Origin: Takakia lepidozioides | Taxonomy: Eukaryota; Streptophyta; Takakiopsida; Takakiales; Takakiaceae | Length of the DNA stretch: 64,000 nt | Assembly: GCA_030704615.1 (NCBI GenBank) | Contig: CM060733.1 | Location: 26,412,001-26,476,000 of the forward strand | Direction of reading: 5' to 3' | Notes under the pieces: generated by a model | What the model saw: only the letters and a program-made list of their open reading frames with translations | Database searches by the model: none | Told to the model about the DNA's origin: nothing | Part shown: piece after piece, positions 31,239 to 43,220 of the stretch | Layout of the letters: each line of letters starts with the position of its first letter | Numbering within the stretch: the first letter of the stretch is position 1 | Program-made: the position numbers and the translations under genes

Positions 31239-31731
31239 CCGTGGATGGAAATCAGAGTGATGTCCTAATTCTGGGTTTGGGTGGTGGAGCTTCTCCAAAG
31301 CTTGAAGATGGAAGTGAATATGAATTTTAATGAGCTTGATGAGAAGGGCAGCCCTGTGCACGAGTTTGTTCAGCATCTTAAATTTAGACATGTTTGTTTG
31401 TTTCTCGTGGTGTGGCTTTGGATGGAGCCCTTGATGAACTTACATGAATATTGTCAAAAGCTAACGTTAAGCCACCAAGATCCAATCCCACGGTGGATGC
31501 TTGAAAGTTCATATAGTGAATGTAAGGGTATTTGGGTATGTTGTTATTGATTGATGCGGCTTGTGAAAATTGAACATTCAAATGCAGATCCGCCATTTTT
31601 CTTCCAGAAAAAAACAAAACACGGGATCTCTGCATGTAACACAGTGGGGATGACCCACCCTTTTTTTCTGGAAAATTGAACGTAGTTCTCAGAATTCGTC
31701 GCTAGTAGTGCGGATCAACGCGAAGCCCTAG
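31239..31731. repeat. Dispersed repeat copy with Helitron-like 3' end
   Basis: A full-length paralogue of 9402-9884, starting at GTGGATGGAAATCAGAGTG and ending in CGCGAAGCCCTAG followed by T. The short reading VLILGLGGGASPKLEDG with TAA is kept here too. Since its left end abuts the proposed transposon end at 31238, one of the two may have inserted next to the other. Confidence 0.65.
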
Positions 31732-31769
31732 TAAACTTCCTTGCATCATCTGTATTTCAAACGACAACC

Positions 31770-31990
31770 AGCATGTAGCCCAATGGTAATGGGCACATAC
31801 CACGTTGGATGTGGTTGTGGGTTTCAAACCACGGTCTGGTGTGTCATGAAGGTGTCCACCTTTTAGCTGGAAGGCAGTAGCCCTTGTGGTGAAGAGACAC
31901 CATAAGTTACGCTCCCTTCGGGAGGCGTCATACTTTTGGTTTTGTATTTCAGACTTTTTCCATTTAATAAAATTTACGAGGGCCTCTGTC
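31770..31990 (+). mobile_element. tRNA-derived SINE with 3' hairpin
   Basis: A tRNA-like head has an A-box-like TAGCCCAATGGTAATGGG (31776-31793) and a B box GGGTTTCAAACC (about 31819-31830). The 3' part has AGAGACACCATAAGTTACGC followed by the inverted repeat CTCCCTTCGGGAG (about 31911-31923), GGCGTCATAC and a T-rich end. The same 3' part, with a different hairpin sequence, occurs at 62080-62118 and 62490-62545, which marks it as a family. Confidence 0.65.
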
Positions 31991-32730
31991 GCCTCTTCTC
32001 TAAAGGAATAATAAATATAGATAATAAATAAAATCTAATAATTTAAAAAGCTGACCTGTTTTGCAAATAATAATAAAACCCTTGTGTTTCACCTTTATGG
32101 TCCCCCGGAGGTTATTTTTTACTCCTGTCTGTCCACAATTTTGACTCCTTGTGAACATTTTTCTGATTTAATTTGATTAAAAGGGCCTCTGTCCCTTTGT
32201 CTAATTGTCCCTTTGGCCTTCACCAACCCCAATTCACATCCAGATCCTCGATCATCAAGTAAGTCTCTACCAAAATCCCCTCCCTTTCATCATTCTTTAT
32301 TCTTTTCCCAGACGACCCTACTCTTGCAGAATTCTATGTGTCAAACCCACCCATAACCATAGAGGTAAAATTATCCCCTCCATTGCTAGTTCCAATGATG
32401 TCGGAGTGTTCTCAATGAATATTGGTACTGGGCCCCTTCCTTTACACACCCTGCTGCCAAGCCCAGCCTTGTCCACACTACCTTGATCCCTTCATCTAGA
32501 TTACACCCTCTCCCATACCCGGGCATGCCCCCATCACTTCCCTCAACCCTGGTAATGACCATCCACCTCTGTCAACCTATCTCTAGAGCTCCACTGAACC
32601 ACAGATGGGTCACCTCGCCCCTACCCACAGACAATAGAACAAAGTTCACCTTCTACCAAGACAGGCCATCATTTGAGAATGCCCCTCTCAGCCTGAATAC
32701 TCCCTACGATGTAGATTAACCTCTCTACTT

Positions 32731-33513
32731 GGAACATAAGAGGGATAGGTTCGGAGCAGATGAATCTTAAGAAAATAAAGCTTCGTACCTGGCTGGCCCC
32801 TCTCCTTCAAACAGATGCAATTGTGTTTCTCCAGGAACACAAGCTCTGCACTAGGAAAATTGCCAGCCTGTCGGATCAGCTCTGGCCCTCAAAATGCAGC
32901 CCTTTGGAAGCCCTCATATGAAGGCTCAAAGGGAGGCACATCTATCCTACTCTCCCCAGCCCTTAAACCCTACCTTGTAACTGAAGAATCATGGATGCCA
33001 AGCAGGATCCAATTTTGTTCCCTCAAGCTCCCAAATGCCCCAGACCCTATAGGCTTCGTTAACATATATGCTCCTAACACCTCTATAGAACGCTCGTCCT
33101 TTTGGCAACTTTTAAACAAAAAAATCGCTGCCCACCCCGCCACAATCTCATGGGTGTTGGCAAGAGACTTTAACATGGTAGAGAACAACACGGACAGAAT
33201 TGGGTCAGGTTCAGGCAGCTTGGGCCAAGACGAACAAGGCCATTGGGAAGAGCTACTCCAAATACACAGCCTCGATGAAATTATACACCCGCCTAGCCAC
33301 CCAGGGGGGCTTCACCCTGCCTTCACTTGGACAAACAACCGCTCCCTCCAAGACCTGTGTATGGCAAGATTAGATTGTATCTACGTTTCCATGACCATCT
33401 CTAATGGAGCATCTCTAATGCCTCAGGAACCAATAGCGCAAGGTTTTGACCATGCCTGCGTTTCTAGACTAATTTCTATGCCAAATGCAAGGAAAAGATG
33501 TAGGGGCATATAA
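32731..33513 (+). pseudogene. LINE endonuclease (APE-type) domain, broken
   Basis: The reading starts with STWNIRGIGS and AIVFLQEHKL (catalytic Glu in QEH), shifts frame near 32910, and continues with FVNIYAPN, SWVLARDFNMVENNTDRIG, FTWTNNRS, ARLDCIYVS and FDHACV. The family has GDFN and SDH at the last two sites, so the GDFN Gly is replaced by Arg and the Ser before D-H by Phe. The order of motifs is complete, which makes the assignment firm although the protein could not be made. Confidence 0.8.
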
Positions 33514-34116
33514 AGGCTCAACTCTAGCCACCTTAAACTGCAGTCCTTCAAGCAGGGGCTAAAGGATGCATGGACTCAAAACGGAAGTAAGATACAATGC
33601 CCCATCCAGAGATTCCAAACCAAACTCCTGGCGGCTAGCAAAAAAGCCAAAACATGAGTAGACAAATATCAATAGAGCAGAAACGAAAGATTTAAGCCCT
33701 TAATAAATGTCTATGTGTCTGCCAAAGAAAGATTAAAGCCTCCACCTATGATGAGCACACCTTTCATACCTACCTTGAGGCGCACCAAAATCTCGACTCT
33801 CTCCAGAGCCTACAAGAACAGAAAATGCAGATGCAGGCGGGAATAAACTGGTCTGCCAAGGGTGAGAAAATGTCCAAATATTTCTTTGAAAAAATCAAAC
33901 TGTGTAGATCTCTTCAAAGGATCCAGGAATTCCACTCGGACAACCAGGGCTCTACCACATCTGATCCTAAAGCTATGTGTAGTCTGGCTTTTAACCACTT
34001 CCAGAACCTCTTCCAAGAAGACCCCAAAGACCCCCTACACCACTCCAAACTACAAGCGTGCTTGCAAGTGGTCCCCTGTAAACTACACCCGCCACAGTTC
34101 CTCTATCTTGGACTCT

Positions 34117-35112
34117 GGAGATGACTTCACAGCTCAGGAGCTTCAAGACGCTTTGAACAAAATGAGTAACAACAAGGCACCTGGCATTGATGGAATGCTT
34201 GTAGAGTTCTACAAAGCCATTTGGTCCCATATAGCGGGTGACTTATGTATCATGGCCAACAAAATTAAAGCCAATGGGCAGATGCCCCCCTCTATGTCCC
34301 AGGGTGTCATTTCTCTCTTGTTCAAAAAAGGTGATAGAGCAAGCATTGCCAACTATAGGCCAATAACCCTTCTGAATGTAGCCTACAAGATAATTGCCAA
34401 AGCGCTGGCGCTACGCATCCAGCCCCTCCTCCCTCAACTCATTAGGACTAGACAAGCTAGCTTTATTAAAGGTCGATATATTCTAGACAACATCATTTTG
34501 GCTCACGAGGCCTCCTCCTACGCCTCCAAGAATGGCCAGGCCCTTGCCCTATGGCTCCTGGACTTCGAAAAAGCCTTTGACAAGGTTGATTGGACCTTCC
34601 TCTTGGCTGTGCTTGGCGAGATAGGGCTCCCAGATAATTTCTGTCAGTGGGTTCAAATACTCCTCTACCAGTCCACCAGTAGGGTCATTGTCAATGTGCA
34701 TCTGTCTGCTCATTTTTCACTTCACAGGTCAGTTAGGCAAGGATGCCCTCTGGCTCCCTTCCTCTTCCTGTTCGTGGCCGATACCCTAAGATACTTGCTT
34801 GACTCAGAGGCCTCGGTGCTTGGCCTTAGAATCAAGAGCCCTAGGACCCAGACGTGTATCCAAGTAAAGGACTCAATGTTTGTTGATGACACCTTCTTGC
34901 TATTAGATGCCAAACCCAACACCCTTCAGGCGGCCCAACATACATTGTCTCAGTTCTGTGATGTCTCAGGCTTCAGGGTCAACTGGAGTAAAACCAAAGC
35001 CATACTGGTAGGTGACATCACTCAATCTAGAATTGGCGATTCCCCCTCATGGGGTGAAGAAATAGATCTTGTCTGGCTGGCTTCCGGGGAATCAACAACA
35101 CTCCTGGGATAG
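34117..35112 (+). pseudogene. LINE reverse transcriptase domain
   Basis: An open stretch of 330 codons holds the non-LTR RT series: NNKAPGIDGMLVEFYKAIW, ISLLFKKGDRASIANYRPIT, LLNVAYKIIAKALALRIQPL, RQASFIKGRYILDNIILAHE, LLDFEKAFDKVDWTFL, RQGCPLAPFLF and DSMFVDDTFLLL. The catalytic YADD box is FVDD. A frameshift at about 35100 separates it from VSWRQICLPKKRGGLGVLD in another frame at 35365-35425, the usual post-RT segment. Confidence 0.9.
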
Positions 35113-36009
35113 CCTTTGGGAAAGACCTTACAGAGAGCCAAAGAATGGGGCCCGTTCTAGCAACGCTCAAAAGGAAACTGGCCTACTGGGGATTACGCTT
35201 CCTTTCCCTTACAGGAAGAGCCCAGGTGACAAACCAGGTGCTTGAGGCAAGCATCTGGTTCTTCGCCTCCACTTGGGGCCAGACTCGGATTTATTAATGA
35301 GGTCAAAAGGTGTGTGAGGAACTTCATCTGGGGGGCAAAAAGTTCAGCACAAAACAAAAGACCCCAGGTATCATGGAGACAAATATGCCTCCCCAAAAAG
35401 AGGGGGGGACTGGGTGTCTTAGACCCGAAAATGCAGATCCAAGCTCTGCTAGGCAAAGATTTCTAGGGCCGGAAGGCGGATGGTGGAAAGTGTTAGTGGA
35501 AGATAACATTGCCTTTAGCTCCCCCCTTCATCAAGAAATCCCTCTACTCCCCATTTGTTATTCCATTTGGTAGTGAGGTCTGTTGCTTTGTTAAGGGAAC
35601 TGTATGCTTTTTTGGTAGAGTAGGAAAAGAACTTGGAGCGAGCTCCGTCCAGATTCCATTCCCACCCCCCTAGGTCTATCTGAAGATCCTAGATCTGCCC
35701 CCCCTATGCGGGCGAAAATGTTGGTCTGTATCCAATGATATCCCGGATCAATGGAAGCTCATCCTACGGGGTGGCAAGGAAACCCATAAGGATAACCAAT
35801 GGGTGTACACCATCAACCAACCTTTTTGCGTCTTGTATGTAACGGTGACCACTGAGACCTCACTTTCTGGATATGGGTTCCTTGCAGATACTTTTTCAGG
35901 CTTCCTTTCTCTCTTCTCCACTCAGCCCCAGTCCCTGCAGATGTCACATGCCTCCCCTATTAGAATCTGTCATTGGTCTAACAAGGGCAAGGAGTTCAAC
36001 CCTTCTGCT

Positions 36010-36395
36010 CCCTTAGATAAACCAATAATGCATGATGGTTTGGATTCCTGCCACTAGCCTGTTTTGACCCAGCGCTAACCGGAGGGATTCCGGGGTGCTT
36101 GCCCACAGGTCAGTTATTTGTGAGAAGCCTCTAGTTTCCCATGCGGCCCACCGTCTTGCCTGGTTTTTCTCTAATGGTGTCGGATTAGATGTATTAAGAA
36201 AAAGATGTTGTCTCATGGTTTCTTGATAGGTGGTCGGCTCAGATTTGAGTAGGAAAGGTCTAAATCTTTTCCATGCTTTCCAAATGGCTTTCCAGAGAGG
36301 CGATCCCACTGATTTGTGACTGAACCCCTGAGTTATCCATCTAGTGGATCGTTTCCAATGAGTGCTCAGTAGGAACCTCCTCATCCTTAGAGCCT
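36010..36395 (-). pseudogene. Inverted LINE segment (post-RT region)
   Basis: On the minus strand an open frame (36384-36013) reads STRWITQGFSHKSVGSPLW, KAIWKAWKRFRPFL and AWETRGFSQITDLW, which is the region between RT and zf-RVT in plant L1 elements. Its neighbours on both sides read on the plus strand, so this piece has been turned round within the element. Confidence 0.65.
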
Positions 36396-36411
36396 AACAG
36401 CGGGACCTTAT

Positions 36412-36729
36412 ATGGGTCTTGTTTGGGAGAAAACAAAACCAGCAAAGCTGAGTGCTTTCCTTTGGCAAATCACCAATCGTGTGTTGAAGGTAGGGCAATT
36501 TCTAAACTTCCAAGAGGCCATGCTCTGCACCTGTTGCAACATTGGCACTATGGAAACCATGGAGCACTGTCTTTTATCCTTCCAGCAACCAACCCTTATA
36601 TGGCCATATATAGCCTCTCTCTACTCGGGCTGGGGCCCCAACCCCACAGGCAGGGTGGAACTGCTCCTTAACTACAACAAACAATCAAAATCAATAGCAT
36701 GCACTTGCCCAGTCTTTGAAGCTTTATGA
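36412..36729 (+). pseudogene. LINE zf-RVT domain
   Basis: The frame reads KPAKLSAFLWQITNRVLKVG, then CTCCNIGTMETMEHCLLSFQ. This matches the zinc-binding reverse-transcriptase domain (C-x-x-C, then E-H-x-x-x-x-C with the final Cys changed) near the C-terminus of plant L1 ORF2. A stop at 36727 and later indels end the reading. Confidence 0.8.
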
Positions 36730-37540
36730 GGAGCAACTCTCTGGCAATTATGGAAAGCCAGAAGTGCATGGTCTATGCAACGTCTGAATTCAACGACAAC
36801 TATTGTGCTAACAAGAATCTTCTTTGAACTCACAGTGGCAGCTAAGCTGGCTTGGAATAAAGTATGTGCAGGAATTGCCAGGAAACCAGAGTGGGAATAG
36901 GCTCTCCTGCAACAGTTCAATTCCACTTAGGGGAGAGGGGGCATCATCTGCTCCTGCTCAGGACGTGATACCTGCGTCTGGCCTGGGCAAATCCCCTCTC
37001 AATGGAGGGGAAAGCGATCCCTCCTCTTCCGCTTCCCCTGAGTTTGAAAAATCGGACATCAACTGGAAGCATGTCAGGGCTTCTACGAAGACCAAGCTTT
37101 CCTGCCTTCCCTAGATTACCTGCAGGGGCGTTGAGGAGTTCAATCTCCACATTCTAGTCCCGTAAATTCGGAGCTCCTCCTTGCTCTAGGATCTATTCAG
37201 ACTCTTAGCTTTATGCCTCGTAGTCTGTTGTGTATCTAACCTAGAATGAATCACTAGGTTGTATTACCCTTGTTAGAGTCTTTTGGTCCAGGTCTCTTCA
37301 TGGACAGACTCTTTTGCTTAGCTCTGCTAGTCGTCTTCTTGCTTAGCTTTGGTAATCGTCTTGCTCTTCGGGGTATCCGTCACGAACATCGTGTGTTAAG
37401 CCTTATGGCGGCCACGTGCCAACTAAGGGTTTTAATTTTTTTCCCTTCAATAATCATAATAAAATTAAGCTCCAGGGCCACCCGGCGACCCCCGTTAACC
37501 AAAATAAGATATAATAATAATAATAATAATAATCAATAGC

Positions 37541-38354
37541 TGATAATGATGTAGATTGAAGAGACTCGTATTTCCGGTATGCCGAGCCGTCCCCAAACCT
37601 AAACGTAACACGAGGCTACATGCTAGCTAGCTGTGGTTCTGTCGAACCTCGGTGAACGAAGCAAAATTACGACTGGGCACCTGCCGAACCTTCGTTGAGT
37701 GTAAAAGAGCTCTCAAGTGGGCGAGTGGGGGCATGAGCATCCCGAGTAAGACTTGTGTCAGTCAGGAATCTCTGCTTTCCAACAATGGATTTGTGAAGGA
37801 TACAAGATAAGAAGCCGATAGCTGCAAAACGATTTCAGTTTGCCAAGGCGTCTAACGGTAGTTGAGAGTAGTGAATGCTGTCGATGCTCAGAAGTCGCTA
37901 TCTGTCGAAAGACTGGATTCGAGATGTTGTGGTGACTGAGTTTCTCCCTGGTAGTGTTCCTTTTGATCGAGGTTTCTTCTTTTGAGGATCTTCAGGTTGT
38001 TTGAGTGTTGGGTTCGATTCTTCGATCAAGGCCTGTGCTAAGCTATTTGTTGTACTGCGCTTTTCCGCATACGCCTGCCTTTAGAGGCTAGGGAAGATTT
38101 GTTCGGGTGTTTGTGGGAGGGAGAAGAGAGAGGGGCAGTCTGAATCTTCTAGAGAAATTTGTGGGAATCCGCAGCTCCAAGGGGCCAATCCACTTTGTTT
38201 CTTCAGGAGATATAACCTGGAAGGTTGGCCAGAGAGCCAGCGATCATCGTTGGCAAACTTCATTTGTCACAGATAAAAACTGATCATTGGAGGGGTTCCT
38301 ATCTAAGGCCTCGAGAAGCATATGATAGATTGTCTTTGATATTTAGCACCAACG
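37541..38354. other. Upstream region of the haemoglobin gene
   Basis: I see no gene or repeat here. It should contain the promoter and 5' UTR of the haemoglobin gene that starts at 38355, but I cannot point to specific elements. Confidence 0.4.
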
Positions 38355-39758
38355 ATGCAGTCATTGCAGCAGCAAGCAACAACCCGGAGTGGGGTGACGC
38401 AGGAAGATGCATTTGCAATCGACGAAGTCAACATGTACCAGAGGCTGGGCCAAGACGCCTTTGTCAAACTTTCTACCAACTTCTATACCAGGTGAGTTCC
38501 TCTCTATTCCTGTCTCATACCCCGTATTTCTCATATGCACTCATTTTGTCAGCAGGGGTTTGAAGTTCTTGATTTGATCATCAATCTGATGCGTCACTTC
38601 CTTTCCCTCAACTGAAAGGGGGATTGGCCAAAGAATTATGATTCTGTCATCGAGGTTTGCACGCCATTGTAACTGCCCGTGTGACATGATATGTAGGGTT
38701 TATGACGATGATCAGCTGTGGTTTCGGTCCATTTTTGCCAATTCCAAAATAGAGGACGCCATTCAAAACCAATACGAGTTCTTTATTCAGCGGATGGGGG
38801 GGCCACAATTGTATTCGCAAAGGAAAGGTGAATTTATTCTATTTAAGTCTTGTCAGGTTAAGCCTTGTGGTGCTCCTTTTGTTGCCGAGACATTATGACA
38901 CTCTCTGCTGGAGGTTATATGATGCTTGCTAGCATGTTTGAACACACTGACAACTTGAGACAGTTTAATGAACTGCTGGTTGAAAACCAGAAGACCAGCT
39001 CCAGGAGGGTGATCATCCGAGGTTACAGTGCCAATGAGAACACGTCTAGCAAATGTTCTCAGAAAGTATTCTATGATTATCTCTGAGTTATACTTGACCA
39101 CGATTACTACTGATCATGCAGGCCATCCAGCATTGATTGGGAGGCATGGTCCATATGCAGTCACAGAGCGGGCTGCTGAGCGCTGGCTGGAGCATATGCA
39201 AGCTGCCTTTAATGCCACTCCTGAAATTGACCCCGACTCAAGGACACGCATGTTTAACTTCCTCAAGTATACATACTATTCCTCTATTTTGCTTTCCCTT
39301 CATTTGAAATTTGAGTGACTTTCTCTACCAAGATATTTTTGATCCTGTGTCTGATTGCACATGTAGTTTTCTTAAAAGCATACAAATGTCTAATGTGCCC
39401 AGGTGCTGGTGAGTATTTTTACACAATGATTGGCATTGTATTTGTGCTTTGTGCTGGTAGGTCCTACGACTCTCGTCCCCCCTCTCCATGTGAACGAGTC
39501 CACAACCCCAAGGCTAGAGCGAGCAAAGTATTGAGTCTACAAGTGACACAATTTCAAACTACATAAGGATCACTATAGTCTTCTCACTGAATGTCTTGAG
39601 TGTAGACATGTTTGTTGGCAGTTTTTTCTATCCACTTTTTCCTATGTTTTGACAAGCAGAATAAAAGTTTTCTTCCTGGTTGGGACAGGCACACAGCCTT
39701 CTTCCTGGTGGCTGGCAAGGAGTTGATGAATGCACGACGCAACCAGGGTGGGGCCTAA
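38355..39758 (+). CDS. GLB3: 2-on-2 (truncated) haemoglobin, AHB3/GLB3 type
   Basis: Four exons fit GT-AG sites and phase: 38355-38491, 38697-38827, 39122-39266 and 39689-39758, giving 160 residues. The reading has [84 protein letters not shown] and [12 protein letters not shown], which follows plant GLB3 almost block for block. Plant 2/2 haemoglobins are haem proteins of bacterial truncated-globin ancestry with slow oxygen and NO binding, probably cytosolic. The C-terminus (NARRNQGGA) is shorter than the Lys/Cys-rich tail of Arabidopsis GLB3. No damage is visible, so I take it as a working gene. Confidence 0.93.
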
Positions 39759-40663
39759 TAGCATCCTTCACTCTTCCATTATTTCTTCTTGCAATCTTTC
39801 CATTTAGCTGCTGCAGCCGGATACATTTGGAAGAATGGTGCTTGGGATTTCCTTGTTGTACTATGTACGAAGTGCAGTGGCTTCAAGATGACAACAGACA
39901 TTTGTGGGTGGAACCTTTTGTGATGACTTGGATTTGGTAAATCATCCCAGTCATCCAACATTTATGTTTCAGACAGCAATTTGCAGTCCCTAGTTCAGGC
40001 CAAAACATTCTTACCAACATTGAGTTCATTAAATTCTTTGCAAGTATTCTTTTGTTAACCATGGTGTGGGCCTGTAGCACCAAATTGTTTTTTTCAACTG
40101 CTCTCAAGTATCAAGTTGCGGAACTGATGTCCAGGCACTTTCCAACCATCGATCTGAAAATGTTTCCTCACATAATTAAAGCGAAACCAAGTCTACAGAG
40201 AGGTAGATATGGACAGCAGTCCCACTTGGAGCACTAGCCAAGTCTACAGAGGGGTAGCCTGGAATACAATTTCAATGGCACAAAATGAACTCATGAAATC
40301 TTCCAGTCTGAAACATTATTTATGTTATGTGTTATGTACATTCGTAATTTTCCAGAAGGACTCACTTCCAGGTCCAAGGTATAAACATGCTTCACAATTT
40401 CTACAAATGATACAACACTCCATGAACTTTTGTTCTAGCAAGTGATTTGCCATCGCATACATAACTTGCCAACCGTGAAAATGTTTCTCGAAGTCGGGCG
40501 TCCGTGCGCGGGGCCCACCGGTCAGCTAGGGCGTGCACCATAACATCCCAATTATTGTAAAATGAGAGGCCTTATTAATTGCTAGAGACTGCCTAGTTGC
40601 AAACTATTTCTATAAGAAAATGTGGATCTCCCAACTAAAATCCAGACAATACTCCCAGCCATT
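39759..40663. other. Intergenic, convergent 3' regions
   Basis: 3' side of both the haemoglobin gene (plus) and the ILR1-like gene (minus). No further gene or repeat is recognised. A GC-rich patch at about 40495-40545 stands out from the AT-rich surroundings. Confidence 0.4.
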
Positions 40664-43178
40664 CTAGGTAAAAACTGAATGAGAACCTGCAGCCTTCTCC
40701 AAAAAACTCTCAGCAATTGCAGCCAACATAGCTGCCCCATGTGGCAAAGCCCCTTCATCCACCTGGAAATGTGGTGAGTGGCCTCCGTGCACTGACCCCA
40801 ATATGTCATTCATGATGCCAACATAAAAGTAAGCACCAGGTATATGCTGCAGGTAGAAGGCAAAGTCTTCAGCTCCCATCACTGGCTGGGCTGACACTAC
40901 ATTTTGCTCTCCCACCATGTCTACCGCAAGTTGATGCACAAGCTGGTACTCCACCTCCGTGCTAGCAAGTGCAGGGTAGAAGGGGTGTGCATCCTCCATG
41001 AAATCCACACTGCCTTCACACCTATAAACTGCTGCCTGGTCCTCTATCACCTGAGCAACCAAAATTTCAATCAGTAAACTTGTAAGCAGAGCCTTCTTGT
41101 TTGGCATCCTAAAAACAGTACAGTTGCTGGGTGTTAGGGACCTTGTAGGATTCCAGACACACACAGCTGCATGTGTGCCTGCTGGTGGCAAGGACCATAC
41201 TACTGCAAAGTGGGAGGCAGTATGTGTGAACCTCTTGAATTCGTTTCTTGAGCCTGTAAAAGCTTTGACTTGTCAATGTACGGAAAGTGCCTCCAATTGT
41301 AGCCATATTTGGAATCACATTGAATGCATCCCCGCCATGGAAGTTGGTCACTGACACCACCTGCGAGCAGAATACCCACTTATAAACCAGCTACATCCTT
41401 CATGGTACTACAACAAAGACTACACAAGTGGCAGTGACCATACAACCTGCCTCAAGACACCAGCCTAACAATCAATTTCAGTAGGTCTCACTTGCCGTAA
41501 GGCGATTGATCCACAGCTTTCTCCAGAAAAGACCTCTGATTCGTGCAGCTGTTTCTGTGGAGAAAGCACATGACGGAAGTTGCAGAGACCTGCTGAAAAT
41601 AGAGGAGAGATGAATGGCAGTGGAGCTTCAGACCTGGGAATCCAGAGGGTTGGCTTCACGAGACACAAGCTGTTGCAAGCTTAGCACTACAGCAGCTGCA
41701 GCCACAATGGGGTCAATGGTTAAGTGAGGAAGGGCAGCATGGCCGCCCTGCCCTTGTATGCGGGCCTTGAAAAAGCCACTTTGTGCCATCAATGGACCTG
41801 ACTTGGCAGAAAATTTCCCTGTAGGTAACTGGGGATTGACATGCAGCCCAAAGATGGCACTGGCATCACCCAGTGCACCTTCCTCCACCATTCTCTTTGC
41901 ACCGGCCCCACCTTCCTCAGCTGGCTGGAAGAGCAGCCGCACTGTGCCCTGACTACCACCAGACCATATGAAAATAAGTCACCACTGGCCAAGCACCTAA
42001 ACACACTAGCACAAGCACACAGACTTTCACTGGCATATAGTGCAGAGGAAGGAGGGCATGCAAACACACACCTGTAAGGAGTCCTGGTGCTCCTGAAGCA
42101 GACGGGCAGCGCCAAGGAGCATGGCAACGTGAGCATCATGGCCACATGCATGCATCTTGCCCACCTCCTTGCTGGCGTGCTCCCATTCCACTGCTTCCTG
42201 CTCCATCCCCATGCACACTCTGCCCTGTCACAGTTGCCTTGAGAGAACCTCCGTGCATCCCTCCTTAACGAATTTTCTCTCTTCCCTGTATACCAGATAC
42301 ATACATTTTCAGTCCTCCAACTTTCCACCATTGGCATAAGTTGGAGAATATCTGCCTTCAGTTGTGTCTTTTCTAAGACAGTCTCAGACGCTTATAAAAC
42401 CCAAAGACTGCCCAATTGGCATGACTAATATCAATCACTGGACAAGCTCGTCTTTTGTCCTGTCTCCATCTAACCCAAAAGATGTAGATTTCAGTGAACA
42501 TCTATGTCAACATAATGCCAGCCTGTTGCAATAATTGCTACGGCAGGCCTCCTCCACAAACAAGCCATTCAATCGCATGAATTGCCTGCCCTGCCCTCTC
42601 TCAAAATCATGAGGGAACACCCCACTCTTTTACCGAGTCCTCTATGTCTAAGGTGCATATCGTAGTCTAGCGTCCTCTCCCCACATACCAAGCACGAAGC
42701 TCTCCAAATTACAGGCCCTCGGCACAAGCAGCCAGGCGGAGCCCAAGTCCTGAAGATGCAAGAAGAGAGAGAAAGAAAGAGAGGCTTACATGGATGGGTA
42801 GAGCGTCCATATCTGCACGAAGAGCCACGGTAGGGGCGAGCCGCTACCGATCGTGGCAACCACGCCCGTGACAGCCACAGGCCACTGGTAGCTCACCTCC
42901 AACCTATCCAGCTCCGCACGAATGAACTTGCTGGTCTCGTACTCTTGCCATGAAAGCTCCGGGTGCGCATGCAGCTGCCGCCTCACGCGTTGCATCCACT
43001 CCACCATCTCCGAGCTGTTGGCAGCCCTCAGCATCTCCCTCGCCCAACCCACCTCCTCCACACGCCGCTGCCCTTCCGCCACGCCAAATCCTCGCACACC
43101 AGCCCCCCCATCCGACACCATGGAACCCACCCTGCACGATTCCTCCATCGCGTCCTCCATCGCCCAGCCTCTGCCTGC

Positions 43179-43211
<33 letters not shown>

Positions 43212-43220
43212 CACCGCCAT
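40664..43220 (-). CDS. ILR1-like IAA-amino acid hydrolase (M20 amidohydrolase), one frame break in exon 1
   Basis: Five exons: 43220-42790, 42197-42072, 41948-41634, 41360-41232 and 41050-40664, all with GT-AG sites in phase, about 462 residues. A signal peptide ([20 protein letters not shown]) suits the secretory pathway or ER. Motifs are [47 protein letters not shown] (metal ligands Cys and His), [60 protein letters not shown] and [11 protein letters not shown]. The family frees auxin from amino-acid conjugates. In exon 1 at about 42835 the run CGCCCCTACC lacks one C compared with the frame needed for [14 protein letters not shown], so the literal sequence is frameshifted. All else is intact, so a homopolymer error or a very recent mutation are both possible. 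Confidence 0.9.
43182..43209. repeat. CAG/CTG trinucleotide microsatellite in a signal peptide
   Basis: About nine CAG units on the plus strand (CTG on the coding strand) encode most of the Leu run of the ILR1-like signal peptide. Length changes would change the hydrophobic core by single residues. Confidence 0.85.

Larger units (their letters stand above)
32200..37540 (+). mobile_element. L1-type LINE, degenerate, with (ATA)n tail
   Basis: Endonuclease, reverse transcriptase and zf-RVT regions follow in the order of plant L1 elements, then an untranslated region and a run of about ten ATA units at 37509-37537 as the 3' tail. Total length is about 5.3 kb. Stops and frameshifts interrupt every domain and one piece is inverted. 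The first 500 bp (32205-32720) are Pro-rich in translation and may be an ORF1 remnant. The 5' border is uncertain because I did not identify a target duplication. Confidence 0.8.
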
